Shown piece by piece: positions 45,399-54,794 of a stretch of DNA of 64,000 nucleotides (positions are counted from its first letter, which is position 1; each line of letters starts with the position of its first letter). The DNA comes from Gammaproteobacteria bacterium LSUCC0057. GTDB taxonomy: Bacteria > Pseudomonadota > Gammaproteobacteria > Pseudomonadales > Porticoccaceae. The translations under genes were made by a program, and so were the position numbers. The stretch is taken from contig SPIA01000004.1 in the NCBI GenBank assembly GCA_004535795.1, positions 38,500 to 102,499 of the forward strand, given 5' to 3'. The notes beneath the pieces are model-generated. The model was given only the letters and a program-made list of their open reading frames with translations, ran no database searches and had not been told where the DNA came from.

Positions 45399-45893
45399 CT
45401 AGCGCAGCGGTACCGACAGCGCCTGCCCCGCGCGCCGAAAGTGGGCTGCGCGCTGGTCGAGATCGACCAGCTGCCAGCCATTGGGCAGTTGCTCTCCAAC
45501 CCGCAATACCCCTTGCGCAGTCAGCAACTTGTTGGCGCTGTGGCCGCTGGCGACAAATAGATGGCCGGTAATCGTCAACTCCAGCGCTGGCATCGGCTCG
45601 GCCGGTTGCTGTACCGGTAACGCCGCGCTGCTGGCTCTGGCAGCAACCACTGCTGATGATGGCGACACCACCACGGGCGCACCCGTCGCTGCAGTGGAGG
45701 CGGTCAACCAACGGTAGCTCACCACCAGTGCTGCCAGCGCAACAATAACCAGCGCACACACTGACACGCGCCGCCAGCCGTGGGCATGCCGCTCAGCGGT
45801 TGTGCTGTGGTCGTGCAGAAATTGTTCGGTACTGGGCGCCGTGCGCTGGCGCTCGCGGTCGGCTTTTTGCAGTGCCTTGAGTAGATAGGACAC
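45399..45893 (-). CDS. gspB: General secretion pathway protein B (GspB)
   Basis: A 164-residue GspB. The N-terminal MSYLLKALQKADRERQR is a hallmark of the family, followed by a transmembrane helix (about residues 45-62, VCALVIVALAALVVSYRW). The periplasmic T2SSB domain is at the C-terminus (LELTITGHLFVASGHSANKL). With GspA it forms an inner-membrane complex that helps insert the secretin through peptidoglycan. It is the last gene of the T2SS operon; 2 bases separate it from gspA. Confidence 0.92.
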   Translation of the reverse strand: MSYLLKALQKADRERQRTAPSTEQFLHDHSTTAERHAHGWRRVSVCALVIVALAALVVSYRWLTASTAATGAPVVVSPSSAVVAARASSAALPVQQPAEPMPALELTITGHLFVASGHSANKLLTAQGVLRVGEQLPNGWQLVDLDQRAAHFRRAGQALSVPLR

Positions 45894-45895
45894 GG

Positions 45896-47116
45896 TTACT
45901 GCTCTCCACTATCGGTGCTGTGGCGCTGCAGAGAGCGCACCGTTTCAGCGTCCAACAGGCCGCTCTCTGGCAACCCCTGACGGCGTTGCCAGCGTCGCAC
46001 TGCCGTCTCTAACTCGGCGCTGTAACGACCACCGGTGATCAAGCCGGGCTCTATGAGACGCTGCTGCAGTAACTGCTGCTGCAACCAGGCAACCAGCGCT
46101 TTGTTGCTATCGCCCGGCTGTAACGGCTGGCGGTAACTGGCTGGCAGCGGCGGCGCTAACGGCGCTTCGGCCGACACGCTAAAGTGGCTAGCGGGCAGCC
46201 AATCGGCGCGCCAAGTCACTGCAACGGCCGCCGCCGCAATCAACAGCACCAGCAGCGTCGCCACCGTCCAGCCGCGTTGTCCGCGGCGGGCGGGCTCACC
46301 CAGTGCTTGGCGGGCGGCATGGCGCACTAGCTTGGCGCCAATTTGCGGCACATTCTCGGCATAACCGGCAATCAGCGCCTGCTGAGCAATCAGATTCAAC
46401 CGCCGCGGGATGCCCTCGCTGAGCGCGGCCAACTGGCGCAGTGCAGCGGCGCTGAACAGCGGCTGGCGGCCGCCAACGGCGCGCAGTCGGTGTTCGATAT
46501 ATGCGGCTATGTCGGCGCGGCCGAGCGGCTGCAGATGATAGCGCGACACCACCCGCTGGTTGAGCTGGCGCAGCTGTTGTTGAGCCAGGGTGTCGAGTAA
46601 CTCTGGCTGGCCGACCAGCAAAATATGCAACAGTTTACTGCGATCGGTCTCTAAATTGCTGAGCAGCCGCAGCATCTCCAACAACTCGGCGGAGAGGTTT
46701 TGCGCCTCCTCGATCACCACCAAGGTTTTTTTATTGTCGCTGTGCGCCATCAACAGATCGCGGTAGAGCAGGTCTATACACTGCTTGCTAAAACTGACAG
46801 CGCCCGCCGCCGGCAGGGCGATGTTCAGCTCCTGCAGTAGCGAGGCCAACAGATCATCGGCGGCGTGCTGGCTGTGCAGCAGATAAGCGACACGAACCTC
46901 GCTGGACAACGTCGACAGCAGCATGCGGGTCAGGGTGGTTTTACCGGTGCCGACCTCACCGGTCAGCAGCATAAAGCCACCTTCGCACTCCAGCCCGTAA
47001 CGCAGGTGGGCCACCGCTTCGCGATGGTTATTGCTCGGGTAGAGCAAGCTCGGGTCTGGAGCGATGGTGAACGGCTCGCGCTGCAAGCCGAAGTACTCCA
47101 GATAGGGGCTACTCAT
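45896..47116 (-). CDS. gspA: General secretion pathway ATPase GspA (ExeA-like)
   Basis: A 406-residue GspA/ExeA. The cytoplasmic AAA ATPase has Walker A LLTGEVGTGKTTLTRML (about residues 46-62) and Walker B TLVVIEEAQNLS. A transmembrane helix (about 270-288) and a periplasmic peptidoglycan-binding domain (RRWQRRQGLPESGLLDAETV) follow. The open frame extends to 47206 within gspD. ATG at 47116, 4 bases after the gspD stop, gives the family start SSPYLEYFGLQREPF. With GspB it assembles the secretin. Confidence 0.93.
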   Translation of the reverse strand: MSSPYLEYFGLQREPFTIAPDPSLLYPSNNHREAVAHLRYGLECEGGFMLLTGEVGTGKTTLTRMLLSTLSSEVRVAYLLHSQHAADDLLASLLQELNIALPAAGAVSFSKQCIDLLYRDLLMAHSDNKKTLVVIEEAQNLSAELLEMLRLLSNLETDRSKLLHILLVGQPELLDTLAQQQLRQLNQRVVSRYHLQPLGRADIAAYIEHRLRAVGGRQPLFSAAALRQLAALSEGIPRRLNLIAQQALIAGYAENVPQIGAKLVRHAARQALGEPARRGQRGWTVATLLVLLIAAAAVAVTWRADWLPASHFSVSAEAPLAPPLPASYRQPLQPGDSNKALVAWLQQQLLQQRLIEPGLITGGRYSAELETAVRRWQRRQGLPESGLLDAETVRSLQRHSTDSGEQ

Positions 47117-47120
47117 CGCT

Positions 47121-49085
47121 CTATTGCGCCTCACTGTCAGCCGCTGACGGCTGCAGCTGAGGGGCGATGGCGGGGTGGAACTCACGCAGTTGCGCACCGA
47201 TGGCACCCTCTTGGTCGCCCTCTAGATCGCGTTTTAACAGATGGTTGTAGCGCTTTTGCGAAACTTCTTGGGCGACGCTGGCATCGCGAATGATGGTTGG
47301 GCGAATAAACATCATCAACACACTCTGACCATCACTTTTTCCCTGCGAGCGGAACAGTGTGCCCAACAGCGGCAGATCGCCCAGCAGCGGCACTTTGCTC
47401 TCGTTGCGGTCGAACTGATCGTCGATCAGACCGCCAATCACCAGCAACTCGCCATCTTGCACTAACACGTTGGTGGTGATGGTGCTTTTCGAGGTGACCG
47501 CGTTACCACTGGTTGCCGAAGCGACGCTGCCAAGCAGTTTGGAGCTCTCTTGTTGCAGCGATAGCCGCACCGCATCGCCTTTGCTAATTTGTGGTTTTAC
47601 CGTCAGCTTGATGCCGACATCCTCGCGACTAAAGGTCTGGAACGGGTTGCTGGCGCCGTTATTGGAGCTGGTGTACTGCCCAGTCGAGAACGGCACCTCC
47701 TGACCAATTGAGAGGGTCGCCTCCTCGTTGTCGAGAGTCACCACCGAGGGGGTGGACAGTACTTTGGTCAGCGAATCAGTCTTGAGCGCTTGTATCAAGA
47801 CACCGATACCAGTGCCCCGCTCGCGGTCAAAACTGCCGCCGACCGCCAGTGAGGTCTCGGTGGCGCCGAGCAAGTTGCCCAGATCGGTGACATCGCTATC
47901 GCTGAAGTCGCCATCCAGACCAAGGCCGAGCACGCTGCTGAGCAGGTTGTCGAATTTGGTCAGATAGCCGCCGTGACCCTGATCGGCGTAGGCGAGCTGC
48001 ACGCTGAGGCGCTTGGCCTGGTCTTCTGAGAGCTCGGCGATGACCGCCTCGATCAGCACCTGTGGCCGCGACCGGTCGAGCTGCTCTACCACTCGGCGAA
48101 TCTCGCGGATCACCGCTGTCGAGGCGGCGATGATCAGCGCGTTGTTGGCCTCATCGATCTCAATTTTGTAGCCACCACCACTTTCGGCTTGCTGCGTTTC
48201 ACCCGCCAAACGCAGAAACATCTCTGAGCCCAACATACCGTCGATAATTGGCTTGATCTCTGCCGCGCGCGAATAATCTAAGTAGATCACCTCGACGCCA
48301 CCTGTCTTGGCCGAGGCGACATCAAGCGAATCGAGCATCGTTTTAAAAGCGGTGCGGGCGATAGTCGGGCCGCTGACAATAATGCGATTGTTGAGCGAGT
48401 CCTCAACCAAAGACAAGTTAAGCTCCTGCAGCTGTTTCAGCTGACCGGCGATATGCAACGCCTCACCGGCAGAGATGTGGCGCAGATTAATCACCTCAAC
48501 AGCCTGCGCATTGGGGTCGTCCATCTCGCTGAGGAGCCGTTGCGCTTGGTCAATACTACCGGCGACATCGGTGATCAGCAGCATATTGCTGTCATCAAAA
48601 GCCTGAATCAGCGCCCCGCGACTCAATACCGGCTTGAGCACCGAGACCATTTTACTGGCCGCTACATAACTGAGCTTGATCAGCCGCGTCTGGGTGTCGT
48701 TAGCGCCGACCCCGCCGCTGTAATTAAAACTCTGGCTGAACGGCACCACTCGCGTCACTGCACCATCCTCGACAGCCTGAAAGCCCTGCACTTGCAGCGC
48801 CGACAACACCGCTTGGTAGAGCAGCGGCAAGGCAATCGGCTGTGGCGAAATAATGGTAATTTTGCCTTTCACCCGTGGGTCGAGCACAAATGAGCGGCCG
48901 GTGAGCTCGGCGACGCTCTCAATCACACTGCGCACATCGGCGTCGCGGAAATTAATTTTGACACTGTCAGCTTCGGCGCGCGCCGCCAGAGATGACACTG
49001 TTAACAAGGTGACCAGCGACAACGGCACGATGGCGCGCCACAGACGGCGTAGAGGGTGTGCGTGTCGCAGAGTAGGGCTAATCAT
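47121..49085 (-). CDS. gspD: T2SS secretin GspD
   Basis: A 654-residue outer-membrane secretin that forms the exit pore. Signal peptide about 1-37, N0 domain (INFRDADVRSVIESVAELTG), three N-domain repeats (for example VEVINLRHISAGEALHIA and VEVIYLDYSRAAEIKPIIDG), and the secretin core with VPLLGDLPLLGTLFR near residue 565. A short C-terminal region follows. No separate pilotin gene is seen; GspA/GspB may do that work. It lies between gspC and gspA. Confidence 0.97.
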   Translation of the reverse strand: MISPTLRHAHPLRRLWRAIVPLSLVTLLTVSSLAARAEADSVKINFRDADVRSVIESVAELTGRSFVLDPRVKGKITIISPQPIALPLLYQAVLSALQVQGFQAVEDGAVTRVVPFSQSFNYSGGVGANDTQTRLIKLSYVAASKMVSVLKPVLSRGALIQAFDDSNMLLITDVAGSIDQAQRLLSEMDDPNAQAVEVINLRHISAGEALHIAGQLKQLQELNLSLVEDSLNNRIIVSGPTIARTAFKTMLDSLDVASAKTGGVEVIYLDYSRAAEIKPIIDGMLGSEMFLRLAGETQQAESGGGYKIEIDEANNALIIAASTAVIREIRRVVEQLDRSRPQVLIEAVIAELSEDQAKRLSVQLAYADQGHGGYLTKFDNLLSSVLGLGLDGDFSDSDVTDLGNLLGATETSLAVGGSFDRERGTGIGVLIQALKTDSLTKVLSTPSVVTLDNEEATLSIGQEVPFSTGQYTSSNNGASNPFQTFSREDVGIKLTVKPQISKGDAVRLSLQQESSKLLGSVASATSGNAVTSKSTITTNVLVQDGELLVIGGLIDDQFDRNESKVPLLGDLPLLGTLFRSQGKSDGQSVLMMFIRPTIIRDASVAQEVSQKRYNHLLKRDLEGDQEGAIGAQLREFHPAIAPQLQPSAADSEAQ

Positions 49086-49096
49086 GGTAAAGCTCT

Positions 49097-49918
49097 CTAT
49101 TGAGTATTTAAATTGGGCATAACGCGCGCCGCTAGGCTGGCGGCATTAATCTGCAGCGTAATTTCGTTGTCGTTGCGCACCACCGTCACCGGCAGCTCGC
49201 TGTTGAGTGCCAGCGCTGACCACAGCGCCGGATTGGCACTCAACTGGTCGATAGTCAACTGCTCGCCCTGATACTCGACGGCGACCACCAGATCGCCGGT
49301 CTGCAGGTCGGTGAGCACCGCCATCTCGGCACCGATATCGCTCAATAACAGCGCGCTACTGCCGTTGTACTGAGTGGGTTGGGCGCGAAACAGGCCGCTC
49401 AGCGCCAGCGCCACACCGACTTCACTGTCGGCCTGGCTGCTCTCATCAGCGCTCACCGTCGGCGCCCACTCACTGGCCGCTAAACTGTCACTGGCCAGCA
49501 CCAATTCTCGCTGTTGGCCGCGCTGGCGCAGAATCACTCGCTCGGCCTCGACGGCTACCAGCACGACACCCGGCTCGAGCTCCTCGCCGAGCCGGAATAC
49601 CTGCTCGGGCTTGCCCTGCAGCTTGACGGTGGCGGTCGAGCGCGCACCGGCCACCAACACACCGAGCAGTTCTCCGCGCAGATTCGCTGTGGCCAGTCGC
49701 GGCTGACTCGGCGCCGCGGGCTCAACCGCGGCAAACCAATTGGGCGCTTCAAACGCCGGTGGCACAGGGCTAGCCAGGCGCAACTCGACGGGGGGGCGCG
49801 TCAACAGCAACAGCACCGCCACGCCGCTGAGCAGCGCAACTACCATCGCCAGCAGCGAAGCGCGCTGTACCCAGCCACGTCCAAACAGTCGCAACACCAC
49901 GCCGAATCGGTTAGTCAT
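49097..49918 (-). CDS. gspC: T2SS inner-membrane protein GspC (XpsN-type position)
   Basis: A 273-residue bitopic protein with one transmembrane helix at about residues 20-40 (LLAMVVALLSGVAVLLLL). The homology region is LRGELLGVLVAGARSTATVK...FRLGEELEPGVVL, which contacts secretin domain N0. A C-terminal part (residues about 190-265) may be PDZ-like. The open frame reaches 50068, but ATG at 49918 gives the normal N-terminus and overlaps gspM by 8 bases. In most operons gspC is first. Here it stands between gspM and gspD, the place of xpsN in Xanthomonas-type systems. Confidence 0.88.
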   Translation of the reverse strand: MTNRFGVVLRLFGRGWVQRASLLAMVVALLSGVAVLLLLTRPPVELRLASPVPPAFEAPNWFAAVEPAAPSQPRLATANLRGELLGVLVAGARSTATVKLQGKPEQVFRLGEELEPGVVLVAVEAERVILRQRGQQRELVLASDSLAASEWAPTVSADESSQADSEVGVALALSGLFRAQPTQYNGSSALLLSDIGAEMAVLTDLQTGDLVVAVEYQGEQLTIDQLSANPALWSALALNSELPVTVVRNDNEITLQINAASLAARVMPNLNTQ

Positions 49919-50459
49919 GGTGGGTGCCCTCAACGCTAGCGCCGCTGCCAGCCAGAGTAAAGCTGGCCCGGTAGCTGACTGTAGTACCGGACTCGGCGCC
50001 GGCCTCGGGCAACTCAAGCAGCGCCAGTGAGCCGGCGTTGATATCGACCCCCAAGCAGCTGCTGTCAAACAACATAAACTTCAGCAGTAGATCACCACTG
50101 GCCGCCTGCGCCTGCCAACTGTCACTGCCAGTAGTCGGCGCGGTTAAAGCAATGGCTCTGCGTGCGGCGACAGTCTGCAGCTGTTCAGTGCGCGGCAGAT
50201 TGGCTGGCAGCGATGCCACCAGCGCGACACAATCGCCGGGCATCTGACGGCGCTGCTGCAGCTCTGCGTAGAGCCACTCGACATCGTGCAATAGCGCTAC
50301 CCGCTGCTGCTGAAGCTGCCACGACTCAGCCAGTGCCGGCAACAGCCGTTGCAATAAGAACACCGCAACCAACAGCAGCGCGGCGCCGACGACTAACCGC
50401 CGCTGGCGCACTGGTTGTTGCTGCCACTGCTGATAAATTTGCTCTAGTCGCTCACTCAT
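49911..50459 (-). CDS. gspM: T2SS inner-membrane protein GspM
   Basis: A 182-residue GspM. A short cytoplasmic N-terminus (QQQPVRQRRLV), one transmembrane helix (about 23-40), a coiled region, and a ferredoxin-like periplasmic domain. Sequence conservation is low. The call relies on topology, on size and on its place between gspL (4-base overlap) and gspC. It stabilises GspL and helps assemble the pseudopilus platform. Confidence 0.87.
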   Translation of the reverse strand: MSERLEQIYQQWQQQPVRQRRLVVGAALLLVAVFLLQRLLPALAESWQLQQQRVALLHDVEWLYAELQQRRQMPGDCVALVASLPANLPRTEQLQTVAARRAIALTAPTTGSDSWQAQAASGDLLLKFMLFDSSCLGVDINAGSLALLELPEAGAESGTTVSYRASFTLAGSGASVEGTHHD

Positions 50460-51580
50460 CGCGTTTGCTCCCAGCGCAATGTCGTGGTGAGCAGCGCGCC
50501 CTCACCTTGTGGCTGTAGTTCGAGCGCCAACAGCTGCGCCCCCGGCAGTGTCGCCAGCCCGCGACGCAACGCGGCAGCGCTGGCGCTATCGGCTTTCAAC
50601 ACCAAGGTCATCTCGCTGTCGTGCCATTTGAGCGATTGCAAACTACCACCGCTGGCGCTCAGCAACGAGCTCAGCTGCGCCACCAACGGGTAGCGCGGCG
50701 CCTGGCGCACCGCTGCCGCGTGTTGCAGTGCGGTGGTGTAGCGCTGCACCTCAGCGCGCAACTGCTGGTCTGTCGGCCGCTCACTGGTCGGCAGCAGCTG
50801 TGCAGCCAAATAGTCACGGTAGCGGTTCAAATCGGCGACATCACGGCGTTGCACACTGTCGCCTATAGTCGCCGCAACCATCACCGCTACCAGCGCCAAC
50901 GCCCCCCACAGTAGTAGCGGTAGGTAATTGAATAATTGCTTGGTGAGCTTTTCGCTCGGCTCGGGGCGATAACTGCCCTGCAGCAGGTTGACTGCCGGCA
51001 ACGGTGCAAACTGCCAGTTAATGGTTGCCTGTGAGTGTTGGGCGCGCTGGCTCAATGGCTCTGCAAGCGCCACCGCTGCCGGGTTGGCGACCACCACACT
51101 GGCCGCAGGATGCTGCGCCAGCCACTCGATCAACAGCGGCTCAACCTGCTCGCGGCTGCCCGCTAAACCCTGGTGTTCGCCGAGGCGCGCCAACCAGCGG
51201 CCGTCATCAATGGCCAGCTGAGCGGTGGCGCCGTCCCACGCCAGAGCGTAAAAGTCGGGGACCAACACCGTTGCGTGCAGACCCGCGATGGCAGCGGCAC
51301 GCAATAGCTGGTCAACTTTTTCACGCGCCAGCACATGGACCCAGAGCTGCTCAGCGCCTGTAGCCGCCACAGCAAAATGCAGTGACTCAGGCGGCTGTAA
51401 CAGCCGCTCCTCAAGCAGGTAGCCGAGCAGCGGCCGCCATTTTTTCTCCGCCATCTGCGGCCGCTCAAGCGCATGTGTAGAGAGCCACTCACTGCGCAGC
51501 CACAGCGCTGCGGGGCGGCGCTGATCTCCAGCTGTTTGCAGCACTGGCAGCTCGTCAATGTGGTATTGAAAACTCACCAT
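50456..51580 (-). CDS. gspL: T2SS inner-membrane protein GspL
   Basis: A 374-residue GspL. The cytoplasmic actin-like domain recruits GspE. A transmembrane helix lies around residues 228-250 (PLLLWGALALVAVMVAA), and a periplasmic ferredoxin-like domain pairs with GspM. The open frame reaches 51634; ATG at 51580 with GAGG 8 bases ahead is a good start (MVSFQYHIDELPVL). A 76-base gap to gspK has no terminator. Confidence 0.9.
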   Translation of the reverse strand: MVSFQYHIDELPVLQTAGDQRRPAALWLRSEWLSTHALERPQMAEKKWRPLLGYLLEERLLQPPESLHFAVAATGAEQLWVHVLAREKVDQLLRAAAIAGLHATVLVPDFYALAWDGATAQLAIDDGRWLARLGEHQGLAGSREQVEPLLIEWLAQHPAASVVVANPAAVALAEPLSQRAQHSQATINWQFAPLPAVNLLQGSYRPEPSEKLTKQLFNYLPLLLWGALALVAVMVAATIGDSVQRRDVADLNRYRDYLAAQLLPTSERPTDQQLRAEVQRYTTALQHAAAVRQAPRYPLVAQLSSLLSASGGSLQSLKWHDSEMTLVLKADSASAAALRRGLATLPGAQLLALELQPQGEGALLTTTLRWEQTR

Positions 51581-51656
51581 GGGTGTAACCTCGCGCCGCG
51601 CCGCACAGCAAAAACTGCCCCGCTGCGCGAGCAAATTGCGCCATTAATAAAACCGT

Positions 51657-52727
51657 TCACGAAAGCTGTCCTGTAGTTACTTGGCAGGCCGGCGCCAGCT
51701 CGCGCTGCTGCCGCAGGCGCTGCTCATCGCTGCTGGGCGGCGCAATGGCCGGCACCCACTGCAGCTGCCGCGCCACCACCACCGGTCGCGCGCGGTCGCG
51801 GCGGTCGAGTAGCGCCCGGTACTCCAGTTGTACTGTGCCTAACCGGATATCGGCAATCAGCGCAAAATAATCCGAAGCAACCGTTACCACGGACGCCGGC
51901 CAACGCGCGGCAACCGTCGCTTGGTCTTGGTTGCTAAAAGTGGCCAGCGCCCGGTAAAACGCCTCCATACTGGCAAACGGCCGCTGCGCCTGCAACCAGT
52001 CAACCAACGGCTGGTCGGGCTGATTGCCATTGTTGGCGCGCGCCAGCGCCGCGAGCAGAGCAGGCGCGGCGGTGTTGATATTGACCGCAGTCGGCTGCGG
52101 CAGCGCACTGCTAAAGCGTTGTGCCAATTGCGACAGACCAATATCGAAACCCTCTACGGCGGCCAACTCTTCGACATCGCTGACGGCTCGATTGGGCGGC
52201 AACCGCTCAGCAATACCGTCGTGGTAGGGATAATACTCACGGCCGCCGTCTCCGTGCGGCTGATCGTCGGCATCTAACCAGTCGATCACCGCCGCCACTG
52301 CTGGGGTTTGCTGTTGCCGTGTTGCCGCGGACTCCTCGAGCAGCTGCTGCCAAGTCGCCACCAGTAGCGCCGGCCGCTGCTCTGCGGGCAGTGAAAAATT
52401 GTTGATATTAATTTTTGCCTGCAGATCGTGCAGACAGCCGCGCAACTCACCCCCCTCCAGCGGCAGCGGCGGCAACGGCTGCGCCCAGTTCTCGTCGAGG
52501 TGATCGCTAGCGCGGTTGTCTTGGCGGTCGCTGAGCAGATCGGTCACCCAGCTCTCTGCGCTGAGCGCCAGCAGCGTCGCCTGATCGCCGTGCAACGCCC
52601 GCGCGGCCATACCGGTGGCGAGCTGGTGGCGATAAAAAATGGTCGCCAGAACCGAGCTAACGGCCAGCAGTAAAATCATTGTCGAGAGCAGAGCGATTCC
52701 CTCGCAGCGCTGATAGCGACTAGTCAT
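51657..52727 (-). CDS. gspK: T2SS minor pseudopilin GspK
   Basis: A 356-residue GspK, the large tip pseudopilin. The prepilin peptidase site is CEG/IALLSTMILLLAV (cut after Gly10). As in other GspK proteins there is no Glu at mature position 5. The alpha-domain insert is indicated by the long body with AKININNFSLPAEQ and NINTAAPALLAAL. The open frame reaches 52805 inside gspJ; ATG at 52727 overlaps gspJ by 8 bases. Confidence 0.92.
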   Translation of the reverse strand: MTSRYQRCEGIALLSTMILLLAVSSVLATIFYRHQLATGMAARALHGDQATLLALSAESWVTDLLSDRQDNRASDHLDENWAQPLPPLPLEGGELRGCLHDLQAKININNFSLPAEQRPALLVATWQQLLEESAATRQQQTPAVAAVIDWLDADDQPHGDGGREYYPYHDGIAERLPPNRAVSDVEELAAVEGFDIGLSQLAQRFSSALPQPTAVNINTAAPALLAALARANNGNQPDQPLVDWLQAQRPFASMEAFYRALATFSNQDQATVAARWPASVVTVASDYFALIADIRLGTVQLEYRALLDRRDRARPVVVARQLQWVPAIAPPSSDEQRLRQQRELAPACQVTTGQLS

Positions 52728-53373
52728 TGGGTGACTCCCTACCCGGCCAGGGCTGGTCGAATGCATCGACCACCCCCGGCAACAATTTGCTGCTCTGCTC
52801 GCCACTGTCGAGCAGCAGCTGGATGCGAATCATGCGCGGCAGACTGAGCGCAGTGAGCTGCTCATTGAGCGGTGGCCAGTTCGGGGTGAAGCGGTTGTCG
52901 GCCGAGAGCGTCTCAACAGTGACAGCATCGACACCGCTCAATAATAGCAGGGCGTCTGGGGTCGCCGCCGCACTGGTCGTGGCCGGCCAGCTGTCGCGCC
53001 ACAACTGGCCCTCTTCAAGCCGATAGTTAATCCGTGTCAGACCGCTCGGGTTGCTCGCGGTGCGCGCCTCGGCGGCGCGGCTAAAACGCACTAGCGCACC
53101 GCCCGTACCGGTCTCAAAGGCGGGCTGCCAGCCGCCGCGACCGTCGGCAAACAACCGCGGCCGCAGCGCTAACATGTCGCTGCTGATCAGCTGCCAAGCG
53201 CGCTGCAGTGCGCGCTGCTGCTCGCCACTGGCGCTGCTGTCGCGATCGACACGCCACACCCCTTGCACCCCGTAAAAACTCATCACCGACAGCACTCCCA
53301 GCAGCAGCATCGCCACTACCATCTCCAGCAGCGTGAAACCGCGCTGTGTGCCACACGCTTTGGCCGCGGTCAC
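52720..53373 (-). CDS. gspJ: T2SS minor pseudopilin GspJ
   Basis: A 217-residue GspJ. Prepilin site RG/FTLLEMVVAMLLLG with Glu at mature position 5. The C-terminal globular beta domain with INYRLEEGQLWRDSWP is typical of GspJ. Part of the tip complex GspI-J-K-H. It overlaps gspI by 4 bases and gspK by 8. Confidence 0.93.
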   Translation of the reverse strand: MTAAKACGTQRGFTLLEMVVAMLLLGVLSVMSFYGVQGVWRVDRDSSASGEQQRALQRAWQLISSDMLALRPRLFADGRGGWQPAFETGTGGALVRFSRAAEARTASNPSGLTRINYRLEEGQLWRDSWPATTSAAATPDALLLLSGVDAVTVETLSADNRFTPNWPPLNEQLTALSLPRMIRIQLLLDSGEQSSKLLPGVVDAFDQPWPGRESPND

Positions 53374-53765
53374 GGTGTCGCACTCATGTAGAGCACCGGT
53401 CGCGCCACCGGCTCTTGTTCGGCGTGTGGCGCCACTGAGAGCTGGTAGCGGATCAGCTCGGCGCCAATAGTTGGCTTGCTCTGCAACTGCCAGTGCCAGC
53501 GGTGGCCGGCGGCCTTAGCGCTGCCCGTTGTCTCAAGTTGATCCTGCTCAGCCCAACCTTGACCGCTCTGATAGAGGGTCATCAGCTGGTTCCAGCCGAT
53601 CTGGTTGGCGTAGAAGCGATCGCGCAGTTCGGTGCGCTGATAGGCGTAGCGGTCTACCAACCAAAATGCACTGGCCAATACCCAACCGCAGATCGCCAGC
53701 GCCACCACCACCTCGATCAGGGTAAAACCGCCACTTTGGCGCGGCGAGCTCCGCGCGCTTTTCAC
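53370..53765 (-). CDS. gspI: T2SS minor pseudopilin GspI
   Basis: A 131-residue GspI with prepilin site GG/FTLIEVVVALAICG (Glu5 present). It is the smallest tip pseudopilin and is thought to nucleate the tip complex. It overlaps gspH and gspJ by 4 bases each. Confidence 0.92.
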   Translation of the reverse strand: MKSARSSPRQSGGFTLIEVVVALAICGWVLASAFWLVDRYAYQRTELRDRFYANQIGWNQLMTLYQSGQGWAEQDQLETTGSAKAAGHRWHWQLQSKPTIGAELIRYQLSVAPHAEQEPVARPVLYMSATP

Positions 53766-54346
53766 GGTGATAACGCCATCGGTTGGGCGCTAAAGGTGAC
53801 CGCCGACGGCGCTGTTGCACTACCCGCAGTCAGCCCCACCCGCCAGCGGCTGTCGCGCTGTTGAAAGTCGAGCTGGAAATAGCCGGCCGGCTGTAGCTGG
53901 CCGCTCGGCAAAAGCGCCACCACAGGTTCACTGTCACCTTGCTCCGGCTGCACAGCAAGCCCAGCGCGGTCGCTGTGAAAGCTCAGCACTACCGGCTGTC
54001 GCCACTGAAAGGGCTCTGGCTGCGCGGCTGGCCACCACTGGCCGCGGTAATAGACCAGCAGCTGCCACTCACCCTGTTGTTCAGCCAAGCCATAGGCGAC
54101 CCCTTGCAACAGCGCGCTGTCGGTGACCATCTGCAACCAGTCGGCAAAGCGCTCACTCTCACTGCGCAGCGGCCGCTCGCTGGCTTGGTTGAGCGCCAGC
54201 GCGCTAAACCCTGCCAACAGGCCGACAATGACCACCACCACCATCACCTCGAGCAGTGTAAAGCCCGAGCTGGGGCGCTGGGGTGGCACAGCAGCGAGAC
54301 GCGGCACGAGCGTAAACGGCTTACTGCGCCGACCAGTTGCCGACAT
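53762..54346 (-). CDS. gspH: T2SS minor pseudopilin GspH
   Basis: A 194-residue GspH with prepilin site SG/FTLLEVMVVVVIVG and Glu5. The leader before the site is unusually long (about 30 residues) if ATG at 54346 is used. This start overlaps the end of gspG by 26 bases and has GAGG about 12 bases upstream. GTG codons closer to the cleavage site would shorten the leader and cannot be ruled out. The globular domain includes PLRSESERFADWLQMV. Confidence 0.88.
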   Translation of the reverse strand: MSATGRRSKPFTLVPRLAAVPPQRPSSGFTLLEVMVVVVIVGLLAGFSALALNQASERPLRSESERFADWLQMVTDSALLQGVAYGLAEQQGEWQLLVYYRGQWWPAAQPEPFQWRQPVVLSFHSDRAGLAVQPEQGDSEPVVALLPSGQLQPAGYFQLDFQQRDSRWRVGLTAGSATAPSAVTFSAQPMALSP

Positions 54347-54758
54347 CGCGGTCGCCGCCCTCGCCGCCGGGCGCGTTGTCGGCACCGAGCGTGAAGAGGT
54401 CGAACTCGCGCGCCTGTTGCGCCGGGTTGCGATAGCGATACGGCACCCCCCACGGATCCAGTGGCAGCTGCTCCAAGTAGGGGCCATTCCAGCGCTCGGC
54501 GCCGGCCGGTTTATCGACCAGCGCTTGTAGCCCTTGCTGCTGTGTCGGATAGCGGTAATTGTCGAGCCGGTAAAACTTCAGCGCCGACTCGATGACACGC
54601 AGATCTTGGCTGATGCGCGTCTGTTCCGCTTGACCCACTTTGTTAAATACCGTCGGTGCCAGCATCGCCACCAGTAGGCCAATCACCACTACGACCACCA
54701 TAATTTCGATCAGTGTAAATCCTCGCTGACGTTGAGCCGCGGTTGTTCTGTTACCCAT
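54321..54758 (-). CDS. gspG: T2SS major pseudopilin GspG
   Basis: A 145-residue major pseudopilin. Prepilin site RG/FTLIEIMVVVVVIG, then the conserved YRLDNYRYPTQQQGLQALV and WNGPYLEQLPLDPWG. The C-terminal Ca2+-binding loop is likely in ADNAPGGEGGDRDVGNW. ATG at 54758 with AGAGG 6 bases ahead; an earlier in-frame codon at 54791 lies inside the control repeats. The 69-base gap to gspF contains a triple Pho-like repeat with a TTTAAT -10, which suggests a dedicated promoter for this most abundant subunit. Confidence 0.96.
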   Translation of the reverse strand: MGNRTTAAQRQRGFTLIEIMVVVVVIGLLVAMLAPTVFNKVGQAEQTRISQDLRVIESALKFYRLDNYRYPTQQQGLQALVDKPAGAERWNGPYLEQLPLDPWGVPYRYRNPAQQAREFDLFTLGADNAPGGEGGDRDVGNWSAQ

Positions 54759-54794
54759 AAATACCTCTAGTGCAATATCCGATAGGTGCATTAA

